The notes below the pieces were generated by a model. It saw only the letters and a program-made list of their open reading frames with translations, made no database searches and was not told the origin of the DNA. This document shows, piece after piece, positions 26,869 to 35,673 of a DNA stretch of 64,000 nt. Numbering within the stretch: position 1 is the first letter of the stretch; each line of letters begins with the position of its first letter. Made by a program: the position numbers and the translations under genes. The stretch is from NORP23 sp050302475 (GTDB lineage Bacteria > Pseudomonadota > Alphaproteobacteria > Rhodobacterales > Rhodobacteraceae). The stretch is taken from NCBI GenBank assembly GCA_050302475.1, contig JBNLBF010000006.1, positions 62,001 to 126,000 of the forward strand. The letters run 5' to 3'.

Positions 26869-28218
26869 ATGAGCAAACCTATCCATATCATCGGCGGCGG
26901 CATGGCCGGGTCCGAAGCTGCATGGCAGATCGCCCAAATGGGCGTTCCTGTAGTCCTGCATGAAATGCGCCCCGTGGTCGGGACATTCGCCCATCAGACA
27001 GATGGGCTGGCGGAACTGGTCTGTTCGAATTCATTCCGATCCGATGATCATGAAAATAACGCTGTCGGCCTGCTACATTGGGAAATGCGCCAAGCCGGCG
27101 GTCTGATCATGGAGATGGGCGACAAACACTCGCTGCCCGCCGGAGGCGCGCTGGCTGTAGATCGCGTGGCCTTTTCGGATGCCGTGACGGAACGGTTGCT
27201 GTCCCATCCGCTGGTCACGCTGGAACGTGGCGAAGTTGCGGGTATTCCCCCAGCCGACTGGGACAGCGTGATCGTTGCCACCGGCCCCCTTACCTCGATC
27301 AAACTGGCCGAGGCGATTGTGGATCACACGGATCAGACCTCGCTGGCTTTCTTCGACGCCATTGCGCCCATCGTTTATGCGGACAGCATCAACATGGACG
27401 TCGCCTGGAAACAGTCGCGATACGACAAGGGCGACACCGAAGAACAGCGCACCGCCTACATCAACTGCCCGATGGATGAGGATCAGTATAACGCCTTCAT
27501 CGACGCGCTACTGGAAGCCGACAAGACCGAGTTCAAAGATTGGGAAAAAGACACGCCCTATTTCGACGGCTGCCTGCCAATCGAAGTCATGGCAGAACGC
27601 GGACGCGAGACCTTGCGTTACGGCCCGATGAAACCCGTTGGCCTGACGAACCCGCATAATCCGCAAGTTAAAGCTCATGCAGTGGTTCAACTTCGGCAGG
27701 ATAACACCTTAGGAACGCTGTATAATATTGTCGGCTTCCAGACCAAGATGAAATATGGCGCGCAGACCGAAGTCTTTAAAATGATCCCGGGGTTAGAGGA
27801 CGCGAACTTCGCCCGTTTGGGGGGGATTCACCGTAATACTTTCCTCAATTCTCCTCGCTTGTTGGATGATCAGATGCGCCTGAAAAACGATCCGCGCTTG
27901 CGCTTTGCCGGGCAGATCACAGGTGTCGAAGGCTATGTTGAAAGCGCCGCGATGGGCTTGTTGGCCGGTCGGATGGCCGCAGCGGAACGGCTTGGTCGCA
28001 CGCTGCCGACACCGCCAAATACTACCGCCATCGGCGCGTTGGTGACCCATATTACCGGCGGCGCCGCGGCGAAAACCTTCCAGCCGATGAATGTCAATTT
28101 CGGCTTGTTCCCGCCGCTCGAAGAAATCGTTCGGGGCGGTCGCAAAGGGCGTAAAGAACGCTACAAAGCCTACACCGACCGCGCCAAAGCGGACTGGCAG
28201 ACATGGCTAAACACGTAG
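26869..28218 (+). CDS. trmFO: Methylenetetrahydrofolate-tRNA-(uracil-5-)-methyltransferase
   Basis: 449 residues. TrmFO makes m5U54 in tRNA using methylene-THF and FADH2. It has HIIGGGMAGSEAAWQIA at the N terminus, the conserved cysteine Cys52 in ELVCSNSFRSDD, and QTKMKYGAQTEVFKMIPGLE and GRMAAAERLGR in the C-terminal half. The last 16 bp overlap gluQ, so the two tRNA-modification genes are coupled. Confidence 0.96.
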   Translation: MSKPIHIIGGGMAGSEAAWQIAQMGVPVVLHEMRPVVGTFAHQTDGLAELVCSNSFRSDDHENNAVGLLHWEMRQAGGLIMEMGDKHSLPAGGALAVDRVAFSDAVTERLLSHPLVTLERGEVAGIPPADWDSVIVATGPLTSIKLAEAIVDHTDQTSLAFFDAIAPIVYADSINMDVAWKQSRYDKGDTEEQRTAYINCPMDEDQYNAFIDALLEADKTEFKDWEKDTPYFDGCLPIEVMAERGRETLRYGPMKPVGLTNPHNPQVKAHAVVQLRQDNTLGTLYNIVGFQTKMKYGAQTEVFKMIPGLEDANFARLGGIHRNTFLNSPRLLDDQMRLKNDPRLRFAGQITGVEGYVESAAMGLLAGRMAAAERLGRTLPTPPNTTAIGALVTHITGGAAAKTFQPMNVNFGLFPPLEEIVRGGRKGRKERYKAYTDRAKADWQTWLNT

Positions 28219-29111
28219 AACGTTTCGCGCCGTCCCCGACGGGGCCGCTGCATCTAGGCCATGCCTATTCCGCGCTAACGGCTTGGGACCGGGCAATGGC
28301 TGAAGGCGGGGATTTCCTGCTCCGCATCGAAGACATCGACCAATCCCGCGCCCGTCCCGAATGGGAACAGCAGATTTACGAAGATCTGGAATGGCTGGGT
28401 CTTTGGTGGCCAAAGCCAGTTTTGCGGCAGTCTGAACGCCTCGAAGCATACCAAAGTGCAATATTGTCGCTGTGGGAACGCAGCCTACTTTTCCCATGTA
28501 AATGTAGTCGGCGCGATGTTGAACAAGCGATGTCCGCACCTCAGGAAGGTATCCCCAATTTCGGACTGGACGGTCCGATTTACCCCGGGACATGTCGGGA
28601 CACGTCGGATAGCAATAGGTGGCCATGGGCCCTTCAAGAAATCCCGGAAAATGTCACGTTAAGACTTAACATGAGACAAGCAACATTTGGTAGGGGAGAG
28701 TATCGCGTAAATAGCAGTTCAGGCGGAGAGTCTCTTTTATCCTTTATGGAAACTGGCACACTAAATCCCAGTATTCGCGAATTTCATCCTGATTGTCTAA
28801 TAGAAGAAGCAGGAGACATCGTGATTTCACGAAAGGGAATGAATACTTCCTACCACCTTTCGGTGGTTTTGGATGATGCATTTCAAGGTGTGACTCATGT
28901 GACGCGTGGCGAGGATTTGGAAGACGCGACAAAGATTCACGTCCTGCTCCAAAACCTCCTCGGCCTCCCAACCCCCATCTACCACCATCACCGCCTAATC
29001 CGCGATGAAAACGGCAAACGTCTTGCCAAACGCGATGACGCCCGCGCAATCCGGAAATATCGCGAGGATGGCGCAACACCCGAAGATATTCGCAAGATGG
29101 TTGGCCTATAG
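28203..29111 (+). CDS. gluQ: Glutamyl-Q tRNA(Asp) synthetase
   Basis: 302 residues, a GluRS catalytic core without anticodon-binding domain. GluQRS attaches glutamate to queuosine in tRNA(Asp), which fits with queA in the same window. It has the HIGH-like motif SPTGPLHLGHAY, a zinc site with Cys99/Cys101 (PCKCSRRD) and YPGTC, and KRLAKRD replacing KMSKS. Base composition drops sharply in the middle (about 28,440-28,900, near 40-47% GC against about 60% on each side), suggesting a mosaic gene. Overlaps hisI by 6 bp at the tail. Confidence 0.92.
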   Translation: MAKHVERFAPSPTGPLHLGHAYSALTAWDRAMAEGGDFLLRIEDIDQSRARPEWEQQIYEDLEWLGLWWPKPVLRQSERLEAYQSAILSLWERSLLFPCKCSRRDVEQAMSAPQEGIPNFGLDGPIYPGTCRDTSDSNRWPWALQEIPENVTLRLNMRQATFGRGEYRVNSSSGGESLLSFMETGTLNPSIREFHPDCLIEEAGDIVISRKGMNTSYHLSVVLDDAFQGVTHVTRGEDLEDATKIHVLLQNLLGLPTPIYHHHRLIRDENGKRLAKRDDARAIRKYREDGATPEDIRKMVGL

Positions 29112-29462
29112 CGGCTGCATCAGCTCCGTCTCAGCCCCGTCCCGCACAGCCATATAGAAACAACTCCGCCGATTGGTGTGACACGCCGGACCCGTCTGGC
29201 GCACGACGACCAGCAAGCAATCACGGTCACAATCGACACGGAAATCCACCAATTCCTGCACGTGCCCGGAGGTTGCCCCCTTGCGCCACAGCTCGGCACG
29301 GGATCGCGACCAATAGGTCACCTGCCCTGTTGCGAGCGTCTCGCGCACAGCGTCAGAGTTCATCCACGCCATCATCAGCACCTCGCCATCCTCGGCCTGA
29401 GCGATGGCGGGGATCAACCCAGCCTCGTTAAATGTCAGAGAATTGATATCAAATTCCGGCAT
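29106..29462 (-). CDS. hisI: Phosphoribosyl-AMP cyclohydrolase
   Basis: 118 residues, HisI only without a HisE fusion. It opens the adenine ring of PR-AMP in histidine synthesis. The Zn/Mg motifs VDCDRDCLLV and PACHTNRRSCFY are intact, as is VLMMAWMNSDAVRETLATG. It stands alone, convergent with gluQ. Confidence 0.95.
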   Translation of the reverse strand: MPEFDINSLTFNEAGLIPAIAQAEDGEVLMMAWMNSDAVRETLATGQVTYWSRSRAELWRKGATSGHVQELVDFRVDCDRDCLLVVVRQTGPACHTNRRSCFYMAVRDGAETELMQPL

Positions 29463-29531
29463 TTTTCTATTCCCAACCGCCTGTTTGGCCCCTAATTAGA
29501 TCAGAAACCCCCGAATGCAAGGGAAATGCAC

Positions 29532-29984
29532 GTGGCCAGTCAGGACCTAATCAAACTTTACTCGCAGAAAATCCTCGCGCTCGCGGCGGAGATTCCACGG
29601 ATTGGGCGGCTGGAGAATCCGGACGCCAGTGTACAGAAACGCTCGCCGATTTGTGGATCGACGGTAATGGTCGATCTGAAAGTTACAGATGGCAAAGTCA
29701 GCGATTATGCGCAGGACGTCAAAGCCTGTGCCCTGGGACAGGCGGCGGCGTCTGTGGTTGGTAGCACCATCATCGGGCGCACAGAGGAAGAAATACAGAC
29801 TGCCCGAGACCAGCTTCTGGCGATGCTGAAGGAGGATGGTCCAGCCCCGACAGCCCCCTTTGATGGGTTCGAGGTGCTGCTCCCAGCAAAAGATTACAAA
29901 AACCGCCATGCGTCGATTATGCTAGCGATTGAGGCCAGCCTGGACGCCATCCGCCAGACTGAAAAAAACGCCGCAACCCGGTAA
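29532..29984 (+). CDS. IscU/NifU-like Fe-S scaffold protein
   Basis: GTG 29532 is preferred over ATG 29526 because AAGGGA (29519-29524) is 7 bases before GTG but only one before ATG. The 150-residue product has three spaced conserved positions of the scaffold fold: RSPICGSTVMVDLKV, KACALGQAAASVV and a C-terminal KNRHASIMLAIEA, where the third cysteine of IscU is replaced by the KNRH segment. It is the SufU/IscU-related type that is widespread in alphaproteobacteria as a single gene. A role in Fe-S assembly is by family only. Confidence 0.83.
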   Translation: MASQDLIKLYSQKILALAAEIPRIGRLENPDASVQKRSPICGSTVMVDLKVTDGKVSDYAQDVKACALGQAAASVVGSTIIGRTEEEIQTARDQLLAMLKEDGPAPTAPFDGFEVLLPAKDYKNRHASIMLAIEASLDAIRQTEKNAATR

Positions 29985-30080
29985 GGGCGCGGCGTCAGTT
30001 AAAGGCGAAACAGGGTGGAAGAGCCCATACCGGCAGGTCCGAGGCTAAACGAAATGCCGGGCTCCCGATTTCGCAGGCGA

Positions 30081-30203
30081 TTACATGAACGAGGGCAGGC
30101 TCAGGCCAGCAAGGATGATCACGAAGATGGCCGCGAGCCCAATCGCATCCTCCAGAAACTCTTTGGAGTTCAGGTTAGAGGCTTTCTGAATGAGTTCGGC
30201 CAT
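30081..30203 (-). CDS. 40-residue single-span membrane protein with LexA-box promoter
   Basis: A short gene downstream of recG. ATG 30203 is preceded by CAGGGA nine bases upstream and ends with TAA at 30081-30083. The product has a polar, amphipathic N terminus (MAELIQKASNLNSKEFLED) and one hydrophobic span (about residues 20-37, AIGLAAIFVIILAGLSLP), with Phe-Met at the end. The 83-bp gap to recG contains two perfect LexA boxes and a TTGACG -35-like element, so it is probably SOS-induced. Small SOS-induced inner-membrane proteins in other bacteria (for example SidA in Caulobacter) block cell division; a similar role here is inference. I cannot assign a family. Confidence 0.78.
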   Translation of the reverse strand: MAELIQKASNLNSKEFLEDAIGLAAIFVIILAGLSLPSFM

Positions 30204-30233
30204 GGTCGTGATTCCCTGGGTGATTTCGTTAAT

Positions 30234-30285
30234 GTTCCCCTAATGTTCCACACGGTTAACCATTCGTCAAGAACAAAAATGGAAC
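30234..30285 (-). promoter_or_regulatory. Double LexA (SOS) box promoter
   Basis: GTTC-CCCTAAT-GTTC (30234-30248) and GAAC-AAAAATG-GAAC (30271-30285, the same motif on the minus strand) both match the alphaproteobacterial LexA site GTTC-N7-GTTC exactly. Between them, on the minus strand, is TTGACG (30270-30265). The repeats TAATGTTCC recur with 11-bp period (30230 and 30241) and as an inverted copy at 30281-30289. The only gene that can be driven is the 40-aa gene at 30081-30203. Confidence 0.85.
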
Positions 30286-30286
30286 A

Positions 30287-32377
30287 TTAGCCGATTTTCA
30301 ACAATCGGATCGCCCGGTCCTGTTCCATAAGGTACAGCAGTGTGCGCACCGCCTCGCCTCTTTTTGTCTTTAATTCCGGGTCGTTAGACAGGAATAGCCG
30401 CGCGTCATCCTGCGCGATTTTCATTAGATCAGCTTGCGTTTCCAAATCCGCAATGCGGAAGCGCGGCAAGCCGGATTGGGCCACTCCCAGCAGGTCACCT
30501 GCGCCGCGAAGCTCCAGATCGCGCTCGGAAATGCGGAATCCATCATTGGTTTCCCGCATAATGGTTAACCGCGCCATCGCCGTTTCACCCAATGGCGGAT
30601 CATACATTAACAAACAGGTCGAAGCCTCGGCCCCTCTTCCGACACGTCCTCGAAGCTGGTGCAGTTGCGCCAATCCAAAATGTTCCGCCTGTTCGATGAC
30701 CATGATCGTGGCATTGGGAACATCCACGCCGACCTCGATCACCGTCGTTGCCACCAGCACCTGTGTACGCCCGGCGACAAAATCCGCCATGGCGGCATCC
30801 TTTTCGGCGGGTGGCATCTGCCCGTGAACCAAACCAACCACACCTTCACCGAGCGCAGCGCGTAAATGTTTGAACCGGTCCTCGGCGGCGGCCATTTCGA
30901 CCAGCTCCGATTCATCGACCAATGGACATACCCAATAGGCCTGCCGCCCCTTCGCAATGGCGCCGCGCAGGTGGTCCACCACTTCGTCCATCCGGCCCGA
31001 GGATACCATCACCGTTTCGATCGGCTTTCGCCCGGGCGGTTTTTCATCAAGGATCGAGATATCCATATCCCCATAGTGCGTCAGCGCCAGCGAACGTGGG
31101 ATCGGCGTGGCCGTCATCACCAGAATATCCACTGCCCTGCCCTTAGACCCCAGCGCCATGCGCTGCTCGACCCCGAAACGATGTTGCTCATCAATGACTG
31201 CCAGTCGCAGGTCGGCAAATTCGACATCCTCGGAAAACAGCGCGTGGGTGCCGACCATCACCTGAATCTCTCCATTAGCCAGTGCCGCCAGCTTGGCGCG
31301 TCGCTCTCGCCCCTTGTCGCGCCCGGTCAGCAGGTCCAGCCGCACGCCCGCCGCTTCGGCCAGGGGTTGTAGGCCCACCATATGCTGACGCGCCAGAATT
31401 TCCGTCGGGGCCATCATGGCCGCCTGACCCCCGGCCTCGACTGCCGCCAGCATCGCCAGAAACGCAACCAACGTCTTGCCTGCACCGACATCGCCCTGCA
31501 GCAGCCGGTTCATCCTGAGATCACCTGCCATATCGGCATGAATCTCTCCCACCGCCCGATCCTGCGCCCCTGTCGGCGCATATGGCAGCGAGTCCAGAAC
31601 CTGTTTCTGCAGCAGCCCGGTGCCCTTGGTTGATATCCCCTTGGCGCGACGGACCGAGGCTCTGGCAATCGCCAGCGTCACCTGATGGGCGAACAGTTCG
31701 TCATAGGCCAACCTTTCGCGCGCGGCCGCTGACGGCATCACATCCTGCACCCCTTTGGGCGCGTGAGCCGCCATCAGCGCGTGTTGCCAGTCGGGCCAGT
31801 TTTGTTTGGCTTTCAGCGACGGATCAATCCATTCCGGCAGATCTGGCGCCAGCGCCAGTGCCCCCCGGGCCGCCTTGTAAAGGCCGCGTTGAGTTACCCC
31901 GGCGGTCAGTGGATAGACCGGCTCATAGGGCGGCAGGTCCCCCGCCTGATCCGGGCGTAGCACATGGTCCGGATGCACCATCTGCGCCATCCCGTCGAAC
32001 AGCTCCAGCTTGCCGGACACGATCCGCTGCTGACCCGAGGGCAGCGATTTCTTCACCCAGTCTTCATTCGCGCGAAAGAAGACCAGCTGGAAATCCGTCT
32101 GCCCGTCACTGACCATTACGTGATATGGCCGCCCCTTCTGACGTGGTGGTCGGTGGACGCCGACCGTCACCTCGACCGTTACAATCGCGGGGAAATTCAA
32201 GCCGCTGATGGTCGGGCGAAGTCGGCGATCAACACAATTATGCGGCAGGGTGAACAACAGGTCGCGCGGGCGGGTGATATTCAACCCTTCGTAAGCGCGC
32301 GCCGTCTTCTCGCCGATACCGGGAAGTGTCGCCAACGAAGCGAACAGGGGGAACAGAATTTCGGGGCGCGAGCTCAT
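30287..32377 (-). CDS. recG: ATP-dependent DNA helicase RecG
   Basis: 696 residues. An N-terminal wedge/OB domain (VTVEVTVGVHRPPRQKGRPYHVMVSDG) precedes a superfamily 2 helicase with Walker A QGDVGAGKT, DEQH box (VIDEQHRFGVEQR), motif III TATPIPRSLAL, motif VI QLRGRVGRG and the C-terminal TRG segment (MRETNDGFRISERDLELRGAGDLLG). RecG remodels stalled forks and branched DNA. It follows ligA in the same direction with a 31-bp gap. Confidence 0.97.
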   Translation of the reverse strand: MSSRPEILFPLFASLATLPGIGEKTARAYEGLNITRPRDLLFTLPHNCVDRRLRPTISGLNFPAIVTVEVTVGVHRPPRQKGRPYHVMVSDGQTDFQLVFFRANEDWVKKSLPSGQQRIVSGKLELFDGMAQMVHPDHVLRPDQAGDLPPYEPVYPLTAGVTQRGLYKAARGALALAPDLPEWIDPSLKAKQNWPDWQHALMAAHAPKGVQDVMPSAAARERLAYDELFAHQVTLAIARASVRRAKGISTKGTGLLQKQVLDSLPYAPTGAQDRAVGEIHADMAGDLRMNRLLQGDVGAGKTLVAFLAMLAAVEAGGQAAMMAPTEILARQHMVGLQPLAEAAGVRLDLLTGRDKGRERRAKLAALANGEIQVMVGTHALFSEDVEFADLRLAVIDEQHRFGVEQRMALGSKGRAVDILVMTATPIPRSLALTHYGDMDISILDEKPPGRKPIETVMVSSGRMDEVVDHLRGAIAKGRQAYWVCPLVDESELVEMAAAEDRFKHLRAALGEGVVGLVHGQMPPAEKDAAMADFVAGRTQVLVATTVIEVGVDVPNATIMVIEQAEHFGLAQLHQLRGRVGRGAEASTCLLMYDPPLGETAMARLTIMRETNDGFRISERDLELRGAGDLLGVAQSGLPRFRIADLETQADLMKIAQDDARLFLSNDPELKTKRGEAVRTLLYLMEQDRAIRLLKIG

Positions 32378-32408
32378 GCGGCCATATCACGCGACAATGC
32401 CGCAAGGA

Positions 32409-34505
32409 TCAACTGATATGATCGAGCCATTCATCCTCGTTCATGACTTTGACGCCCAGTTCTTCGGCTTTCTTCAGCTTCGATCCCGCACCGGGACCCG
32501 CCACAACAATATCCGTTTTGGCGGAAACGGAACCCGAAACTTTCGCCCCCAGCGCCTCCGCCCGCGCTTTGGCTTCGGCCCGGGTCATTTTTTCCAGTGT
32601 GCCGGTGAAGACCACGGTTTTGCCGACCACCGGGCTGCCGTCGGTTGCCGGGGCAGCAACATCGGTGACAGTCAATTCTGCGACCAGCCGATCTAGCGCG
32701 GCGCGCGCCTCCGCCTGATGGAAATAATCCACCAGAGAGGCCGCCATAACCTCGCCTACCCCGTCGATATTGTTCAGCGCCTCCCAGTCCGGCCCGGTAT
32801 GGTCACGCGCGGCCTCCATCGCGGCATAAAAATCCGCCCATCGGTTATAGGTTCGCGCCAGCAGCATCGCGGCGGTTTCGCCGACATGCCGGATGCCCAG
32901 CGCGAAGATCAGGCGGTTGAGGGGGATGGTGCGGCGCTCTTCAATCGCGGCCAACAGGTTGGTGACGGATTTTTCGCCCCAGCCCTCGCGTGATTTCAGG
33001 GTTTCGCCGTGATTTGCAGCCAGCGTTAAAATGTCGGCGGGTTCCTTCACCCAGCCTTCAGTATAGAATGCTTCCACCTGTTTCGCGCCCAGCCCTTCGA
33101 TGTCAAACGCGCTGCGGGAGACAAAATGTTTCAGCTTTTCAACAGCTTGCGCCGGGCAGATTAAGCCGCCGGTGCAGCGCGCCACCGCTTCGCCGGGCTC
33201 GCGGATCGCGTCAGAGCCGCAGATTGGGCACTTGGTGGGAAACGCATAGGGCATCGCGTTCGACGGACGGCGGGAGATATCAACATCCTTGATTTTCGGG
33301 ATCACGTCCCCGGCACGATAGACGCTGACCCAGTCGCCAATACGAATGTCGCGACCGTCGCGGATCGGGTTGCCGTTGCTGTCACGCCCGGCGATATAAT
33401 CCTCGTTATGGAGGGTTGCATTCGACACGACCACACCGCCCACCGTGACGGGTTTTAGCCGTGCCACCGGGGACAATGCACCGGTGCGGCCGACCTGAAT
33501 TTCAATATCTTCCAGCTGGGTCGTGGCAATTTCCGCCGGGAACTTATGCGCGATGGCCCAACGCGGATTGTTGGAGCGAAATCCAAGTCGGCCCTGCAAT
33601 GACAGATCATTTACTTTGTAAACGACTCCATCGATGTCGTAGCCGAGCGTCGCACGTTCCGCCTCAATCTGCGTGTAATGCGCGAGCATCTCCGCCGGAC
33701 CGTCGCAAAGGCGAGTCAAAGGGTTGGTCTGAAAACCCAGATCCGACAGGGTTGCGATGGCCCCGAATTGCGTGTCTGACAATCGGGCGGAAAGCTCCCC
33801 CCAGGCATAGGCGAAGAAACGAAGCGGACGGTTTTTTGTGATCGCGGCATCCAACTGGCGCAAGGATCCAGCTGCGGCATTTCGCGGGTTGGCGAAGGTT
33901 TTACCACCCGATGCGGCCTGCCGTTCATTGAGCGCAGCAAAATCGTCATGTGACATGTAAACCTCGCCGCGCACCTCCAGGATGTGTGGCGCGCCGGAGA
34001 GTTCCGCCGGAATATCGTCGATTGTTAGCGCATTTGCCGTGACGTTTTCTCCGACTTCGCCGTCTCCGCGTGTTGCCGCCTGCACCAGACGACCGTTCTC
34101 GTAACGCAGTGACAGGGACAAACCGTCGATTTTCGGCTCTGCGGTATAGGCGACCTGCCCCGCAATCCCCAGAAACTTCCGCACGCGCTCATCAAAATCA
34201 AAAATATCCTCGTCCGAGAAGGCATTTGACAGCGACAGCATTGGCACGGCGTGGGTTACTTTGCCAAACCCGCTGGCAACCGGGGCGCCCACCTTATCCG
34301 AAGGGCTAGCAGGCAGTTTTAGATCGGGAAATCGGGCCTCTATCGCCATATTCCGGCGTTTGAGCGCGTCATATTCGGCATCCGAAATGTCGGGCGCGTC
34401 GTTCTGATGATACGCGATATCCGCCTTCGCCAGAATCGATGCGAGGCGCTGCAGCTCTTTTGCCGCTTGCGCCTCTGTCATCTTGTCTAGGTCAATCTCC
34501 GCCAT
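32409..34505 (-). CDS. ligA: NAD-dependent DNA ligase
   Basis: 698 residues. Domain order is normal: Ia (AYHQNDAPDISDAEYD), adenylation domain with nucleophile Lys125 in AEPKIDG, OB fold, a zinc finger (CPICGSDAI...CTGGLICPAQ), HhH repeats and a C-terminal BRCT domain (GKTVVFTGTLEKMTRAEAKARAEALGAKV). Essential for joining Okazaki fragments. GGAGG precedes the ATG. It lies between ctrA and recG, all leftward. Confidence 0.97.
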   Translation of the reverse strand: MAEIDLDKMTEAQAAKELQRLASILAKADIAYHQNDAPDISDAEYDALKRRNMAIEARFPDLKLPASPSDKVGAPVASGFGKVTHAVPMLSLSNAFSDEDIFDFDERVRKFLGIAGQVAYTAEPKIDGLSLSLRYENGRLVQAATRGDGEVGENVTANALTIDDIPAELSGAPHILEVRGEVYMSHDDFAALNERQAASGGKTFANPRNAAAGSLRQLDAAITKNRPLRFFAYAWGELSARLSDTQFGAIATLSDLGFQTNPLTRLCDGPAEMLAHYTQIEAERATLGYDIDGVVYKVNDLSLQGRLGFRSNNPRWAIAHKFPAEIATTQLEDIEIQVGRTGALSPVARLKPVTVGGVVVSNATLHNEDYIAGRDSNGNPIRDGRDIRIGDWVSVYRAGDVIPKIKDVDISRRPSNAMPYAFPTKCPICGSDAIREPGEAVARCTGGLICPAQAVEKLKHFVSRSAFDIEGLGAKQVEAFYTEGWVKEPADILTLAANHGETLKSREGWGEKSVTNLLAAIEERRTIPLNRLIFALGIRHVGETAAMLLARTYNRWADFYAAMEAARDHTGPDWEALNNIDGVGEVMAASLVDYFHQAEARAALDRLVAELTVTDVAAPATDGSPVVGKTVVFTGTLEKMTRAEAKARAEALGAKVSGSVSAKTDIVVAGPGAGSKLKKAEELGVKVMNEDEWLDHIS

Positions 34506-34556
34506 CCGCGCCCTCCGTCCCGACAGGGATACGGCGCGGCTGCGATTCCGTCCAGA

Positions 34557-35258
34557 TCAGACGGCGATTTTTTGTTGTTCTTCGACCGGATCGCGCAAAA
34601 CGTATCCGCGGCCCCATACGGTTTCAATGTAATTCTCGCCGTCCATGCCTTTCGACAGTTTCTTGCGCAGCTTGCAGATGAACACGTCGATAATCTTCAG
34701 TTCCGGCTCGTCCATGCCGCCATAAAGGTGATTGAGGAACATTTCTTTGGTCAGCGTGGTGCCCTTGCGCAGCGAGAGCAGCTCCAGCATCTGGTATTCC
34801 TTGCCGGTCAGATGCACGGGTTTGCCGTTAACTTCGACTGTTTTATCATCCAGATTGACCGCGACATGGCCAGTACGAATGATTGACTGCGCGTGCCCCT
34901 TGGAACGGCGGACAATCGCGTGAATGCGCGCAACCAGCTCATCCCGGTTAAAGGGTTTGGTCATATAATCGTCGGCACCAAAGCCGAAACCTTTGATTTT
35001 GTTGTCCGCGTCATCAAGCCCGGACAGAATGAGGATCGGCGTGTCAATCTTGCCGACGCGCAGGCGGCGCAAAACTTCGTGCCCGGTCATATCCGGCAGG
35101 TTCAAATCAAGCAAAATAATGTCGTAATCATATAGCTTTGCCAGATCGAGACCTTCTTCCCCAAGATCCGTGGCATAAACATTGAGATTGGCGCTGGCCA
35201 ACATCATTTCAATAGATTTCGATGTAGTAGGATCGTCCTCAACTAGTAAAACTCGCAT
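34557..35258 (-). CDS. ctrA: Cell-cycle response regulator CtrA
   Basis: ATG 35258 follows AAGGAG at six bases, giving 233 residues. The receiver domain has acidic pocket residues Asp8/Asp9, phospho-acceptor Asp51 (ILLDLNLPDMTG) and Lys in MTKPFNRDEL. The C-terminal OmpR-type winged helix contains HLTGKEYQMLELLSLRKGTTLTKEMFLNHLYGG and DVFICKLRKKL, diagnostic of CtrA. In Rhodobacterales CtrA controls motility and gene-transfer-agent genes rather than being essential. It is directly downstream of sciP, and five TTAA half-site-like motifs lie in its 100-bp upstream region. Confidence 0.97.
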   Translation of the reverse strand: MRVLLVEDDPTTSKSIEMMLASANLNVYATDLGEEGLDLAKLYDYDIILLDLNLPDMTGHEVLRRLRVGKIDTPILILSGLDDADNKIKGFGFGADDYMTKPFNRDELVARIHAIVRRSKGHAQSIIRTGHVAVNLDDKTVEVNGKPVHLTGKEYQMLELLSLRKGTTLTKEMFLNHLYGGMDEPELKIIDVFICKLRKKLSKGMDGENYIETVWGRGYVLRDPVEEQQKIAV

Positions 35259-35297
35259 TACCAACTCCTTCAGTCGGTTAGGTTACCATCAACTACG

Positions 35298-35362
35298 TTA
35301 ATTATTTGGTAAAAAGGTTAATAACAGGTTACCTCTTAAGGTTGATTAATAAATCTACTTAA
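35298..35362 (-). promoter_or_regulatory. ctrA upstream region with clustered TTAA motifs
   Basis: TTAA occurs at 35298, 35318, 35336, 35346 and 35359 in an AT-rich stretch. CtrA recognises TTAA pairs spaced by 7 bases; here the closest pair (35336-35339 and 35346-35349) is spaced by 6, so no perfect site is present. Clustered half-sites could still serve autoregulation or SciP/CtrA interplay. The last TTAA reaches into the sciP stop region. Confidence 0.4.
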
Positions 35363-35637
35363 AGTTGTCTATACTTTTTGAGATGTGTAACCCGTAAGCC
35401 ACGCGATCCGTGACGCAGCATCGCCCTTTCCCAACTGGCAAATTCTTCTTTCGACAGATTGTACGTGGTCAGCGCTTCATCCAGCGTCATCAGGCCTGCA
35501 TGGACTGCCAAAACAACTTTGGCTTTGCGTTTCACAACCCATCGAGTTGTATTCTTTGATGGCAGATCGCTTCGGTTAAGAATCGTTCCATCCGGTAATG
35601 TAACGCTGACTGGCATGGCATCTTGTCTTACATACAT
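35359..35637 (-). CDS. sciP: CtrA inhibitor SciP (DUF1153)
   Basis: 92 residues of the DUF1153 family: SVTLPDGTILNRSDLPSKNTTRWVVKRKAKVVLAVHAGLMTLDEALTTYNLSKEEFASWERAMLRHGSRGLRVT. In Caulobacter SciP binds CtrA and blocks its recruitment of RNA polymerase. The helix-turn-helix core (AVHAGLMTLDEALTTYNLSKEEF) is intact. AAAGGGG precedes ATG 35637. Placement just upstream of ctrA in the same direction implies joint control. Confidence 0.92.
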   Translation of the reverse strand: MYVRQDAMPVSVTLPDGTILNRSDLPSKNTTRWVVKRKAKVVLAVHAGLMTLDEALTTYNLSKEEFASWERAMLRHGSRGLRVTHLKKYRQL

Positions 35638-35673
35638 AGCAAACCCCTTTCTTTCGCTCGTTGGAGACAGAAT

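Noticed and set aside
30010..30065. Possible hairpin GAGCCC...GGGCTC after the Fe-S scaffold gene
   Set aside because: The arms pair only with a large bulge and there is no T-run.
30015..30290. A 91-codon frame on the plus strand covering the recG downstream region
   Set aside because: No ribosome site. It is the antisense of the better supported 40-aa membrane gene and its LexA-box promoter.
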